Assembly: GCF_000347635.1 (NCBI RefSeq)
Contig: NC_020514.1
Coordinates: 2,728,001-2,792,000, forward strand
Reading direction: 5' to 3'
Length of the DNA: 64,000 nt
DNA from: Paraglaciecola psychrophila 170
Lineage (GTDB): Bacteria; Pseudomonadota; Gammaproteobacteria; Enterobacterales; Alteromonadaceae
Positions 18,863 through 26,745 of this stretch are shown in pieces. How positions within the stretch are numbered: the first letter of the stretch is position 1; each line of letters opens with the position of its first letter. The notes beneath the pieces were generated by a model that worked only from the letters and a program-made list of their open reading frames with translations, made no database searches and had not been told where the DNA came from. The position numbers and the translations under genes are program-made.

Positions 18863-19753
18863 CTATTGGCTTAGTGAAGTATTCGTTTCATTTGCAAATT
18901 CTAACCACTGGTAACTTTTAGGCTCGGAAGGCCCATCACGAATTTCGGCAATGTCTTTTAGCAATACCATTTTTCCATTGATGACGTTAACCACAATGTT
19001 ATTTAACGAATGCAAATCACGGATGACATCTCCAGACTCAATCACCAGAGTATTTTGTCCCAGCGATAATTCGTCATGCCTAGTGAGCTGATTCGATTGC
19101 GCCAGAGCATCCACCACATTCATGACACTGGTTTGACGGGCAGCAAGTGCCTGTAAATCAAGCAATACTTGTATCGATCTTGAGCGGCCACCTACTATGT
19201 TGACCTCACTGGTATTGGGCAGACTTTGAATAACAGTCGACACTTCTTGTGCCATTCTGCGAAGTTCATAATCAGAATAGAGATCAGGTGAGGTGCTATA
19301 AAGCCCAACCATCAGTATTGCAACATCATCAACTTCAATGGGTTTAACAATCTAATTAGCTACCACGTTGGGGATTCTGTCTTGATTAGAATGCAATTTG
19401 TTATAGGTGTTGATTAACGCCCGTTCTCTGTCTTCGCCAACATTAAACCGTAGGGTGACTTTTAACGTTCCATCGTGTTATGCAGAGTAAATGTGTTCAA
19501 TGCAGGGGACTTGTTTGAGCAGTTTTTCTAGTAGAACGGTAACTTGTCGTTCAACCTGACGAGCAGATAGATTAGGCACATCCACCCATACATCAATCAT
19601 TGGCACCACTATCTGTGGCCCTTCCTCACGTGGCGTATAAGTGAGCGCAATAGCCCCTAAAAATATATCAACAATAAATACAAATTGAGGAAATCCACCT
19701 TTCAATGAATAGGCAACGAGTTTATCTATTGGATGTTTTTTCATATCCTTCAA
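18863..19753 (-). pseudogene. RND efflux transporter (AcrB superfamily), N-terminal remnant with two nonsense codons
   Basis: One continuous frame of about 295 codons encodes the start of an RND pump: first helix (GGFPQFVFIVDIFLGAIALTY), then the porter region (PNLSARQVERQVTVLLEKLL, VTLRFNVGEDRERALINTYNKL, VKPIEVDDVAILMVGL, SDYELRRMAQEVSTVIQSLP). It carries in-frame TAA at 19478-19480 and TAG at 19352-19354, so the three pieces share a frame, with no indel between them. The remaining roughly 750 residues with the transmembrane core are gone; the frame ends at 18863 and runs into the adaptor fragment. It starts directly after the ArsR stop and is surely non-functional. Confidence 0.8.
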
Positions 19754-20068
19754 CTATTCGGTAACACAGAATAATTCATACATTTTCTCAATTATTTGTT
19801 TCACTCTGACATCTGAAAACGTGTAAAAAATTGATTGCGCCTGACGTCGTGTTGATACCATTCCTGCTTTTCTCAGTGCGGCTGAATGCTGAGACAGTGC
19901 TGACTGCGTAAGAGGTACTGATAGATTTAACTCGTTTACCGAACATTCTTTATCAACTAGGCTGCATAAAATCATTAACCTGTTTTTATTCGCTATCATT
20001 TTTAAGAATGATTCCGCCTCAGAAGCATTGTCTTTAATTTGATCTAGATCCAAGTTTGTTGAATCCAA
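19754..20068 (-). CDS. ArsR/SmtB-family repressor, BigR/YgaV (persulfide-sensing) type
   Basis: 104-residue winged-helix protein: MIANKNRLMILCSLVDKECSVNELNLSVPLTQSALSQHSAALRKAGMVSTRRQAQSIFYTF. It lacks the metal-binding ELCVCDL motif of ArsR/SmtB but has Cys42 and Cys101, placed like the redox pair of BigR and SqrR that senses persulfides. The neighbourhood (rhodanese, RND pump, DUF2892 membrane protein as in YgaP) supports sulfur sensing. A perfect inverted repeat lies just upstream, between this gene and the divergent DUF2892 gene. The repressor itself appears intact although its target operon is decayed. Confidence 0.8.
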   Translation of the reverse strand: MDSTNLDLDQIKDNASEAESFLKMIANKNRLMILCSLVDKECSVNELNLSVPLTQSALSQHSAALRKAGMVSTRRQAQSIFYTFSDVRVKQIIEKMYELFCVTE

Positions 20069-20073
20069 TTTGA

Positions 20074-20099
20074 TTTATATTAGGATTATCTAATATAAA
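20074..20099. promoter_or_regulatory. Perfect inverted-repeat operator between arsR-type gene and DUF2892 gene
   Basis: TTTATATTAG (20074-20083) and CTAATATAAA (20090-20099) are exact reverse complements separated by GATTAT. It begins 6 bp before the ArsR-type start (20068) and 13 bp before the DUF2892 start (20112), so one dimer could repress both divergent units. BigR-type operators are likewise AT-rich palindromes; binding here is inferred. Confidence 0.7.
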
Positions 20100-20111
20100 A
20101 TGCGATGTAAA

Positions 20112-20300
20112 ATGAATATTAATCAAGGCTTGAGATTGGTCGCTGGGATCATGATTTTAGTTTCGCTGGCACTGACATATTTTGTGCATGCTAATTAGAT
20201 ATATTTTATGATGTTTATTTCGGCAAATCTAATTAAGTCAATATTTACAAACTGGTGTCCTATGATAACAATTATGAGAAAGTTGGGTGTGTTGGATTAG
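20112..20300 (+). pseudogene. DUF2892 (YgaP-like) membrane protein with an in-frame amber codon
   Basis: Reading from ATG at 20112 gives MNINQGLRLVAGIMILVSL...YFVHAN, then TAG at 20196-20198, and in the same frame IYFMMFISANLIKSIFTNWCPMITIMRKLGV to a TAG at 20298-20300. Together these 62 residues match DUF2892, two helices with a WCP motif, found as the C-terminal half of YgaP rhodaneses or as a stand-alone protein. The TAG sits where the family has Trp, so one TGG to TAG change explains it. It is divergent from the ArsR-type gene and shares its operator. Too short to appear as an ordinary gene call. Confidence 0.65.
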
Positions 20301-20362
20301 TCTCTTTTGAGAATAAAATATGGGGGCACATAGTAGCTGTAATCCAATGTTTATTGCTTTGA

Positions 20363-20912
20363 CTAAGGATTAGACCTGATAAACATGCGCCGCAAAGTAT
20401 TATCTTGTTGTATGTAATGATGAAAAAAACTCCGTAAACATATGCAAACCAATAAGATAATAACCAATAGTGCCCGCCGTCTTATGCACTTGTTCGATTG
20501 TTTCTGATAACACTTCATTTTCAGCAATTAATGGAGGTAAATTCAAACCAAAGAAAGGAATAGGCTTTCCTTCAGCACTTAAAATAAGCCAACCTGCGAT
20601 TGGCTTACAGATCATCAATATGTATAAACCAAAATGAAAAGCTTTCGCTAACAACTTCTGCCATTTAGTTATAGGAGGATGGATCTTAGGTGTTTGTGTT
20701 ACCCACCTTGCGATAAGTCTTACCCATACCAAAACGAACACACTAAGCCCTAGCATAAAATGCCAAGTTTTAAGGTTGTCTCTTGGCTCACTTCCTTTTG
20801 GGTAAATTTCTCTTAGTTCTATGCAGCTGTAAACCACAACGAGTAACAAGAACATGATCCAATGAAGAATAATGGATAACGTTGCATACCTTTGCTGTTT
20901 GGTTAAATACAT
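20363..20912 (-). CDS. Cytochrome b561 (CybB/YodB type), 3' end shifted at an A7 run
   Basis: The open frame 20400-20912 gives 170 residues with four helices and heme-ligand His in ILHWIMF, TWHFMLG and AFHFGLY. It ends GLHMFTEFFSSLHTTR, lacking the family's final HHY segment. Deleting one base of the A7 run at 20423-20429 (T7 on the coding strand) gives EFFHHYIQQDNTLRRMF and a stop at 20363-20365, the normal family ending. As written, the last heme ligand and tail are lost. The role would be electron transfer from quinol in the inner membrane. It follows the UspA gene by 17 bp, so the two probably share a transcript. Confidence 0.8.
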
Positions 20913-20929
20913 TTCAGTTTGGCTTTAAT

Positions 20930-21355
20930 TTAAATGATCCTGACAGCTAATACATCCTGCTTTGCAACATGTAGAACCGAATTGGCTGTTGAGCCCAACA
21001 ATAGTTTAATACCGCTGCGACCATGCGTACCGATAACAATGAGATCTGCATTAATCTCATTTGCTAAGGTGTGAATTTCCTCAGCTGCATTGCCTGTAGG
21101 TAAATAAAGTTGTTTTATTGGAATGTTATTATTTTTGCCAATGTCATCTAAGCGATGTTTCGCTTGATTATGTATATCTGCAACATAATCACCGCCTACT
21201 GCACTAATATACGGTTGAAAATAAGTGGTAGGCAAAGTCACGAAAACAATATGAAGATGACTAGGATCTTTGACGACAGATAAGGCTTTTTTGAGCACTT
21301 GGTCATATTCAGAATAAACATCAATAGCCACTAATATGCGTTGGTAATTTTTCAT
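20930..21355 (-). CDS. Universal stress protein, UspA family
   Basis: 141 residues with the Usp fold: YQRILVAIDVYSEYDQVLKKAL at the start and the ATP-binding signature GTHGRSGIKLLLGSTANSVLHVAKQDVLAVRII at the end (G-2x-G-9x-G-S/T). Usp proteins of this type are induced by low oxygen and stationary phase in several Gammaproteobacteria. It heads a probable two-gene unit with cytochrome b561; an FNR-type box lies about 175 bp upstream of its start. Confidence 0.9.
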   Translation of the reverse strand: MKNYQRILVAIDVYSEYDQVLKKALSVVKDPSHLHIVFVTLPTTYFQPYISAVGGDYVADIHNQAKHRLDDIGKNNNIPIKQLYLPTGNAAEEIHTLANEINADLIVIGTHGRSGIKLLLGSTANSVLHVAKQDVLAVRII

Positions 21356-21459
21356 GTATCGACTCCAAATAGGTGATGTGTGATTATTTAATATCTTTAA
21401 TATCTATATGCAGATATAAGTAGGTTTAGGGCTATAAAGTCCATGAGTTATGCTTAATT

Positions 21460-21473
21460 GGTTACGCGTAACC
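21460..21473. promoter_or_regulatory. Perfect 14-bp palindrome GGTTACGCGTAACC
   Basis: It lies in the Usp upstream region, about 100 bp from the start codon and between that start and the FNR box. It has a CG centre like LacI-family operators. No LacI-type regulator is in the window, so the binding protein is unknown. Confidence 0.4.
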
Positions 21474-21526
21474 GTTTGTGTGGTATATTTAATCCCAGTA
21501 TTTAAGCAAAATGTAAGTGCCGAGTA

Positions 21527-21540
21527 TTGATTAACATCAA
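21527..21540. promoter_or_regulatory. Perfect FNR/FixK box TTGATTAACATCAA
   Basis: An exact TTGAT-N4-ATCAA palindrome between the UspA gene and the FixK/FNR-like gene. Both genes are on the minus strand, so it most likely drives usp-b561 from an upstream start site. Together with the site at 17085-17098 it defines a small local regulon. Confidence 0.7.
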
Positions 21541-21623
21541 ATTTATTATTGATTGTCACAATCTAAATTTAATTAAATTTGGCAAAGCGGTGTTGCCACC
21601 TTTGAATCAGTTCGTTGCATGTT

Positions 21624-22370
21624 TTACTTTTTTAGGATGTGACCGACCGAAATAGGTTGAGAACAAATGTCTATGGCAACACTACAGTTTAATTCCTCAA
21701 AGTCCAAAATACACAAATATCGAAGCTTAACGGCAATAATATTTCTTTGTTGCAAACTGGCAAAAATACGGCTCACAGTTTCTATCGCCATTCCTAAATA
21801 ATTAGCTATATCAGTGCGTGTCATGCTTAACATAAATTCACTGCCTGACAGGCCTCTTTCAGCAAAGCCAATAGATAAATCGAGCAAAAATCTAGTTATC
21901 TTTTGTTCGCTAGAACAGGTACTTAAACACATCATCATGGAACTGTCGCAGGCTAAGGTATGGCTCATCGATTGCAATAATCCATTACGAAACACAGTGT
22001 TTGTATTTATCAAATTATTTAGTCGCGATTCTTTTATCAAACACACACTGCTGGTTTCAAGAAAACACACGGTTTGGCTATGTTTATGTCCATCAAACCC
22101 ATCGACTCCTAACATATCCTCAGGATAATAAAATCTTGTTATATGTTCCTCCCCTTCCCTAGAGGTAATAAACGATTTAGCAGAGCCTGAACGTAAAATA
22201 TAGATCCCTTCAAAATGATCACCTGCTAAGAATAAGCTATCTCTTCGATGAAAAACTCGATGTGAATTACGCTGCTGTGTATTTTGTGAAGCGTTTGTAT
22301 TACCTATACAAATGTCCATGAGTGATGCAGCATTGTAATAGTCATTTTGTGCTTGATATGAAGTCTTCAT
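21624..22370 (-). CDS. Crp/FNR-family regulator, FixK-like (no N-terminal iron-sulfur Cys cluster)
   Basis: A cyclic-nucleotide-like beta-roll (FLAGDHFEGIYILRSGSAKSFI...FYYPEDMLGVDGFDGHKHSQT) is followed by a long dimer helix and a C-terminal winged helix MTRTDIANYLGMAIETVSRIFASLQQR. ETVSR keeps the Glu and Arg that read TTGAT in FNR sites. The N-terminus has only one Cys instead of the three of FNR, so an oxygen-labile cluster is unlikely, and FixK/DNR-type control is more plausible. I chose ATG at 22370 because AGAGGTGAT precedes it; a TTG start 33 bases earlier has no such site. It is divergent from the FixL-FixJ genes, as in fixLJ-fixK cascades. Confidence 0.85.
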   Translation of the reverse strand: MKTSYQAQNDYYNAASLMDICIGNTNASQNTQQRNSHRVFHRRDSLFLAGDHFEGIYILRSGSAKSFITSREGEEHITRFYYPEDMLGVDGFDGHKHSQTVCFLETSSVCLIKESRLNNLINTNTVFRNGLLQSMSHTLACDSSMMMCLSTCSSEQKITRFLLDLSIGFAERGLSGSEFMLSMTRTDIANYLGMAIETVSRIFASLQQRNIIAVKLRYLCILDFEELNCSVAIDICSQPISVGHILKK

Positions 22371-22511
22371 CTCGGTATCACCTCTAAAATTAAGAAATAT
22401 CAACTGACATAAAGCTTAATTGTCTAGCTGCCACATTTACTCTTGGGTTAAATCATATACCGTAAATAACAACACAAAATATCCGGAATAACTCGTAAAT
22501 TACTTATAAGG

Positions 22512-23718
22512 ATGTTGTTAATGCTTGAATCTGATAAGTCAATTTCGAACCAAGTATTGTCAGATAAGTCCAGTAGTCAAGGGACGATTAAAGATGCGAA
22601 CGAGAAGTTGATTGCATTACTTGACGCTGCAGTTGACGCTTTAGTCATTATTGATGGAAAAGGCAATGTCGAGCTTTTTAATAGTGCTGCTCGGAAGATG
22701 TTTGGGTACTCTCAACAAGACGTTTTTGGTAAAAATATAAAAATGTTAATGCCCCCTCATTTAGTGTTGAACATGACAAATATTTATCTTCCTATTTGGC
22801 CTCTGGTGAACCAAAAATAATTGGTAAAGGCAGAGAAGTCAGAGGCAAAAAATCTAATGGTGAAGAATTCCCTATATTTTTAAGTGTTGGAGAAGTAAAA
22901 GGTTCAAGCCACATACAGTTTGTCGGTATCATTCGAGATATCTCTGAACAAGAACGTGACAGAAATGAGGCAAGGCAAGGCAAAGTAGAGAGCGTTTATC
23001 TCATGCTTCTAGGTTAAGTTCTATGGGGGAGTTAGCAGCAGGCATTGCCCACGAAATGAATCAACCTCTTTCTGCCATATCGAATTATGCCCAAGCATCA
23101 AAACGACTTTTACAATCAGCCTCACAAGAAAACGAACTAAAGGTAGTCGCTGCGCTAGACAAGATTTGTAATCAAGCCATTCGCGCCAGCGAGGTAATCA
23201 ATCGATTGAGAACATTTGTGAAAAAGCGGGTTACACAAAGGGAATTGGTTGATCTTAATGAGCTGATACGTGAGACGGTCAATTTGGCAAAGGTAGACAC
23301 GCGTATCCTTAACCACGAGATAATACTAGAGTTATGTCACCATAATAAGCCGCAACTGATAGCTGACCCAGTGCAAATCCAGCAGGTGTTACTTAACCTA
23401 ATCCGCAACGGCATAGATGCCATGGAGCATATAAAAGGAGCTCCACTGCATATCCACAGCCAATGGTTATCAGATGTGATGATTGAGGTGTCGGTTATTG
23501 ATTACGGTCACGGAATAGATGTGGAAACAGGCAGTAGCATATTTAACCCTTTTTTCACCACCAAAGAAACAGGAATGGGAATGGGTTTAGCCGTGAGTCA
23601 AACGATCATTCATGCGCATGGAGGAAGAATATACTTTGGCCCAGGCAGGCCATCAGGTTGTATTTTCTCTTTTAGTTTACCAGCCATTTCTGACAGCCAA
23701 AAAGATATCGAGAAATAG
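22512..23718 (+). pseudogene. fixL: FixL-like heme-PAS sensor histidine kinase, broken by two frameshifts
   Basis: Three open segments in three frames (22512-22820, 22796-23017, 23023-23718) make one kinase of about 400 residues. The PAS part reads DALVIIDGKGNVELFNSAARKMFGYS...MPPHL, then in the next frame VEHDKYLSSYLASGEPKIIGKGREVRGKK. The His (22772-22774) and Arg match the proximal heme His and the distal Arg of rhizobial FixL. The kinase part has HEMNQPLSAISNYAQAS, an N-box and GMGMGLAVSQTIIHAHGG. The first break (about 22760) fits one lost base just before the heme His. The second is a triplicated 5-mer GGCAA at 22969-22983; two copies would read straight through as NEARQSRERLSHASRLSSMGE. 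FixJ follows one base after the stop. Confidence 0.8.
22969..22983 (+). repeat. 5-bp tandem repeat (GGCAA x3) inside fixL
   Basis: Three exact GGCAA units. With two units the reading frame runs continuously from the PAS domain into the HisKA domain with family-typical residues; the third unit adds five bases and shifts it. Slipped-strand replication can gain or lose such a unit. Confidence 0.75.
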
Positions 23719-23719
23719 T

Positions 23720-24370
23720 ATGCAAAAAGATCAAATCAAGCATCTGTCTTCACCACCCATGGTGCATGTGGTCGACGATGATGAAGCAGTATTGGATTCA
23801 GTTGGTATGTTGCTTGACAGCATTGGATTGGTTAACACTTGTTACAAGGATGTCCAATTATTTTTAGATGCTTATAGTGAAGCCTCGTTTGATAAAAACA
23901 ATGGCTGTATTTTATTAGATATTAGAATGCCGTTTATTAGTGGCATAGAATGTCAACATAGGCTTGAAAAAATGGGCTGTCGTATGCCAATTGTTTTTGT
24001 GACTGGTCATGGAGATGTGCCAACAGCAGTAGAAGCAATGAAAAATGGTGCGACTGAATTTATTCAAAAACCTTTTAGAGAACAAGTTCTAATAGATGCG
24101 ATTCAAAAAGCACTACAAGTTAACCAGAGAGACCAAAAACGTCTCGATAAAGTTGAACAGACTCAGACTAAGTTAGCCTCACTCGCTCATCGAGAGACTC
24201 AAATTCTGAATGCCATAGTAACAGGCAAAGCCAACAAGGTGATTGCCGTTGAACTTAATCTTAGCCAAAGGACAATAGAAGTTCATCGTGCTCATGTAAT
24301 GGAAAAAATGGAAGTTAAGTCTCTTGCAGAACTCGTTAAAATGGTGATTGATGCCTCCTCTACTGAATAA
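23720..24370 (+). CDS. fixJ: FixJ-like two-component response regulator
   Basis: 216 residues: a receiver domain with HVVDDDEAV acidic pocket, phosphoacceptor in ILLDIRMP, switch Thr in FVTGHG and Lys in IQKPF, then a LuxR-type helix-turn-helix (LAHRETQILNAIVTGKANKVIAVELNLSQRTIEVHRAHVMEKM). FixJ normally activates fixK and oxidase genes when phosphorylated by FixL under low oxygen. The ATG at 23720 comes one base after the FixL stop; an earlier in-frame start inside fixL is unlikely. The gene is intact although its kinase is not, so it may respond to another donor. Confidence 0.9.
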   Translation: MQKDQIKHLSSPPMVHVVDDDEAVLDSVGMLLDSIGLVNTCYKDVQLFLDAYSEASFDKNNGCILLDIRMPFISGIECQHRLEKMGCRMPIVFVTGHGDVPTAVEAMKNGATEFIQKPFREQVLIDAIQKALQVNQRDQKRLDKVEQTQTKLASLAHRETQILNAIVTGKANKVIAVELNLSQRTIEVHRAHVMEKMEVKSLAELVKMVIDASSTE

Positions 24371-24483
24371 TTAGCAGTTAATATACGTACAAATGCTTAT
24401 TGCTGTATGCCACATTGACATCGATAAGCACGATTATGAATAGTTAGACCTCAAAATATGTCTAACGTATTATTTAGTTCTTA

Positions 24484-24873
24484 ATGGTGCTCAATATTAA
24501 AACTCTTGAAAAACAGATTGTATACATAGTAGATGGTGATCATAATTTACAACGATCACTTACAAAACTGTTTAAACTCAATAACTTAGTAGCTGAGGTG
24601 TTTGACTCAGCTGAAGATTTTCTTAAAGCAAAATTAAGAAGCAGAGCAGCTTGCTTAATTATTGAAGTCAATTTACCTAATATGGACGGCATAACGTTGC
24701 TAGAACATATTAACAACTTAGGCGTTAGGTTACCCACCATTGTTTTATCATCAGGTAGTGATTTATCCGAGGCGGTTCGGGCAATGCAAGCTGAGACCAT
24801 GGATTTCATAGAAAAACCTTTTATAGCAGACACTCTTATTAAAAAAGTACTGGATGTAATAAACCAAGCTTAA
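24484..24873 (+). CDS. Stand-alone FixJ-like receiver with Glu at the phosphorylation site
   Basis: 129 residues form one receiver domain without an output domain. Aligned to the FixJ encoded upstream, HVVDDDEAV becomes YIVDGDHNL and ILLDIRMP becomes LIIEVNLPNMDG, so the phosphoacceptor Asp is Glu and one pocket Asp is Gly. The switch hydroxyl (VLSSGS) and Lys (IEKPF) are kept. Such a receiver cannot be phosphorylated normally; Asp-to-Glu can mimic the active state. It probably arose by duplication of the FixJ receiver and may bind FixL or FixJ. There is no clear ribosome site before the ATG at 24484. Confidence 0.75.
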   Translation: MVLNIKTLEKQIVYIVDGDHNLQRSLTKLFKLNNLVAEVFDSAEDFLKAKLRSRAACLIIEVNLPNMDGITLLEHINNLGVRLPTIVLSSGSDLSEAVRAMQAETMDFIEKPFIADTLIKKVLDVINQA

Positions 24874-24900
24874 AATTTTATTTATTACACTTCATAACTA

Positions 24901-25137
24901 TTACATAGCGCAGATATCAGTCGCAAGCGTGAGTCTTTTATCATGTAAAACTCCTCTGGAAACGTTGCTGTGATGTTTACTTGGCTGAGCGGTAATTTCG
25001 CGATGTGACCGTTTTTCTGTTACGCCTTCATAAATCTTGTATCGTTCTTCTTCGGCCAGTAGGGTGTTTTTTTGCATAGTGAGCTCACATTGAGTTTTAG
25101 CCGACATGTATGAGTCATGCGGTTGTGTTTGTATCAA
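24901..25137 (-). pseudogene. IS30-family transposase N-terminal remnant
   Basis: The 78-codon frame contains LLAEEERYKIYEGVTEKRSHREITAQPSKHHSNVSRGV, which resembles the N-terminal helix-turn-helix of IS30 transposases (L-x-x-EERY-x-IY ... REIA ... S-T-V-SRE). Some key positions are degraded (SRG for SRE), and the DDE catalytic domain is absent. I saw no intact inverted repeats around it. It is a relic of an insertion next to the FixLJ island. Confidence 0.5.
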
Positions 25138-25452
25138 ATACGCGTGCTAATGCTATAAAGTACTGAAATCATATCTTTTATTTAATTGCCTATATTGATA
25201 TAAATTAAGACTTGAACCTGTTGCTAAGCCCTAGGTTATTTTAGGAATATGCCGCACAGTATTGATTAGTACAATCACAAAGAGTCTAAACCCAGATATA
25301 AGTGACTAGACAGCTATAAAGGATTTGTGCATGATATTTATATTACGTTATTGATTTGAAGTTACTGTATTTTTAATACGGATATATCCTTAAAACCTAA
25401 TACCTTTGCAAATTCAAACGGCCTATCTTTATATTACTTTTAGGGAACCAAC
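25138..25452. other. Upstream region of ndh, about 315 bp
   Basis: AT-rich with no coding frame I can support. It presumably holds the ndh promoter; AGGGAA lies eight bases before the ATG. No clear FNR box was found here (TTGATTAGTACAATCA at about 25263-25278 has the wrong spacing). Confidence 0.4.
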
Positions 25453-26745
25453 ATGCAGAAAATCGTTATTGTAGGTGGCGGCGCAGGTGGCCTGGAACTC
25501 GTTAGCCGCTTAAGTCAAACATTAGGCAAAAAAGGCTTGGCCGAAATCATATTAGTTGACCGACAGCCAACGCATGTATGGAAACCTCTTCTGCACGAGG
25601 TAGCGGCAGGTGTGATTGATAAAAACTCAGATGGTGTGGATTATCGTATTCACGCTGCTAGGCATAACTATCAATTTCAACTTGGCACCATGAGTGATAT
25701 CGACCATAAGAATAAGCTCATAAAACTCGATCCGATACTCGATGAGCAAGACGAAGTTCTAATACCTAACAGAGAGATTAGCTATGATTTTCTGGTATTA
25801 GCTATCGGCAGCGTCAGTAATGACTTTGGCACACCAGGCGTCACTAAAAATGCATATTTCCTCGACTCGTTAGCTCAGGCTGAACGATTTCATAAAGCAT
25901 TGCTAAATCAATTACTGAGAATTAATCAACAATCTGACTTATCCAGTACTTTAAAAGTGGCTATCGTGGGCGGTGGTGCAACCGGGACAGAACTAGCGGC
26001 AGAATTGCATCATGTCGCTAATTTAGCGCGTTCTTATGGCATGCCCAAAATGTCATCAAAGCGCCTAGTTATTACTATAATTGAAGCGGGTGAACGCATA
26101 TTACCAGCTTTACCTGTAAAAATTGCAAACTCGGCAAAGAGCGCTTTAACAAAACTCGGTATTCACGTTTTGGAAGGCACTCGAATAATCAAAGCACAAA
26201 AAGAGGGATTTGTTACCAAAGAGGAAGTATTGATTGAAGCTGATTTATTAGTTTGGGCTGCAGGCGTTAAAGCCCCTGACTTCATACAAAATCTAAATTT
26301 CTTTGAAACTAATAGAGCGCAGCAAATATTAGTCAATGCAAATTTACAGAGTACCGTTAGCGACCAAATATTTGTCATTGGCGATTGTTGTGGATTTAAA
26401 CAAGAAGACGGTACTTGGGTCCCTCCCCGCGCTCAATCTGCTCACCAAATGGCGGGTGTTGCAGCCATCAATTTGAAAAATATTATTAAGTCGAAACCGT
26501 TGGTACATTACCGTTATACAGACTACGGATCTTTGGTACATTTGAGTAAATACAGCACCGTTGGCAGTCTGATGGGTAGCTTAAGTAATAGCAGTATGTT
26601 TATCGAAGGTCGACTTGCAAGATTGGTTTATGTTTCGTTATACAACATGCACCAATTTTCGGTACATGGCTGGCGTAAAGGGTTGTTAGTGTTACTGAGC
26701 CGAAAATTAAGCAATATAGTGGGAGCAAAGTTGAAGCTTCATTAA
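25453..26745 (+). CDS. ndh: Type II NADH:quinone oxidoreductase
   Basis: 430 residues with two dinucleotide folds: the FAD site IVIVGGGAGGLELVSRL at the start and the NADH site KVAIVGGGATGTELAAELHH near 175. FVIGDCCGF (FAD ribityl contact) and PPRAQSAHQMA (quinone region) are typical of bacterial NDH-2. A C-terminal amphipathic region with basic residues should anchor it to the membrane. It feeds NADH electrons into the quinone pool without proton pumping. A ribosome site AGGGAA precedes the ATG. Six 19-bp tandem repeats begin within its stop codon. Confidence 0.92.
   Translation: MQKIVIVGGGAGGLELVSRLSQTLGKKGLAEIILVDRQPTHVWKPLLHEVAAGVIDKNSDGVDYRIHAARHNYQFQLGTMSDIDHKNKLIKLDPILDEQDEVLIPNREISYDFLVLAIGSVSNDFGTPGVTKNAYFLDSLAQAERFHKALLNQLLRINQQSDLSSTLKVAIVGGGATGTELAAELHHVANLARSYGMPKMSSKRLVITIIEAGERILPALPVKIANSAKSALTKLGIHVLEGTRIIKAQKEGFVTKEEVLIEADLLVWAAGVKAPDFIQNLNFFETNRAQQILVNANLQSTVSDQIFVIGDCCGFKQEDGTWVPPRAQSAHQMAGVAAINLKNIIKSKPLVHYRYTDYGSLVHLSKYSTVGSLMGSLSNSSMFIEGRLARLVYVSLYNMHQFSVHGWRKGLLVLLSRKLSNIVGAKLKLH

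Noticed and set aside
25263..25278. TTGATTAGTACAATCA as an FNR box for ndh
   Set aside because: The half-sites are separated by seven bases instead of four, so it does not fit FNR/FixK spacing.
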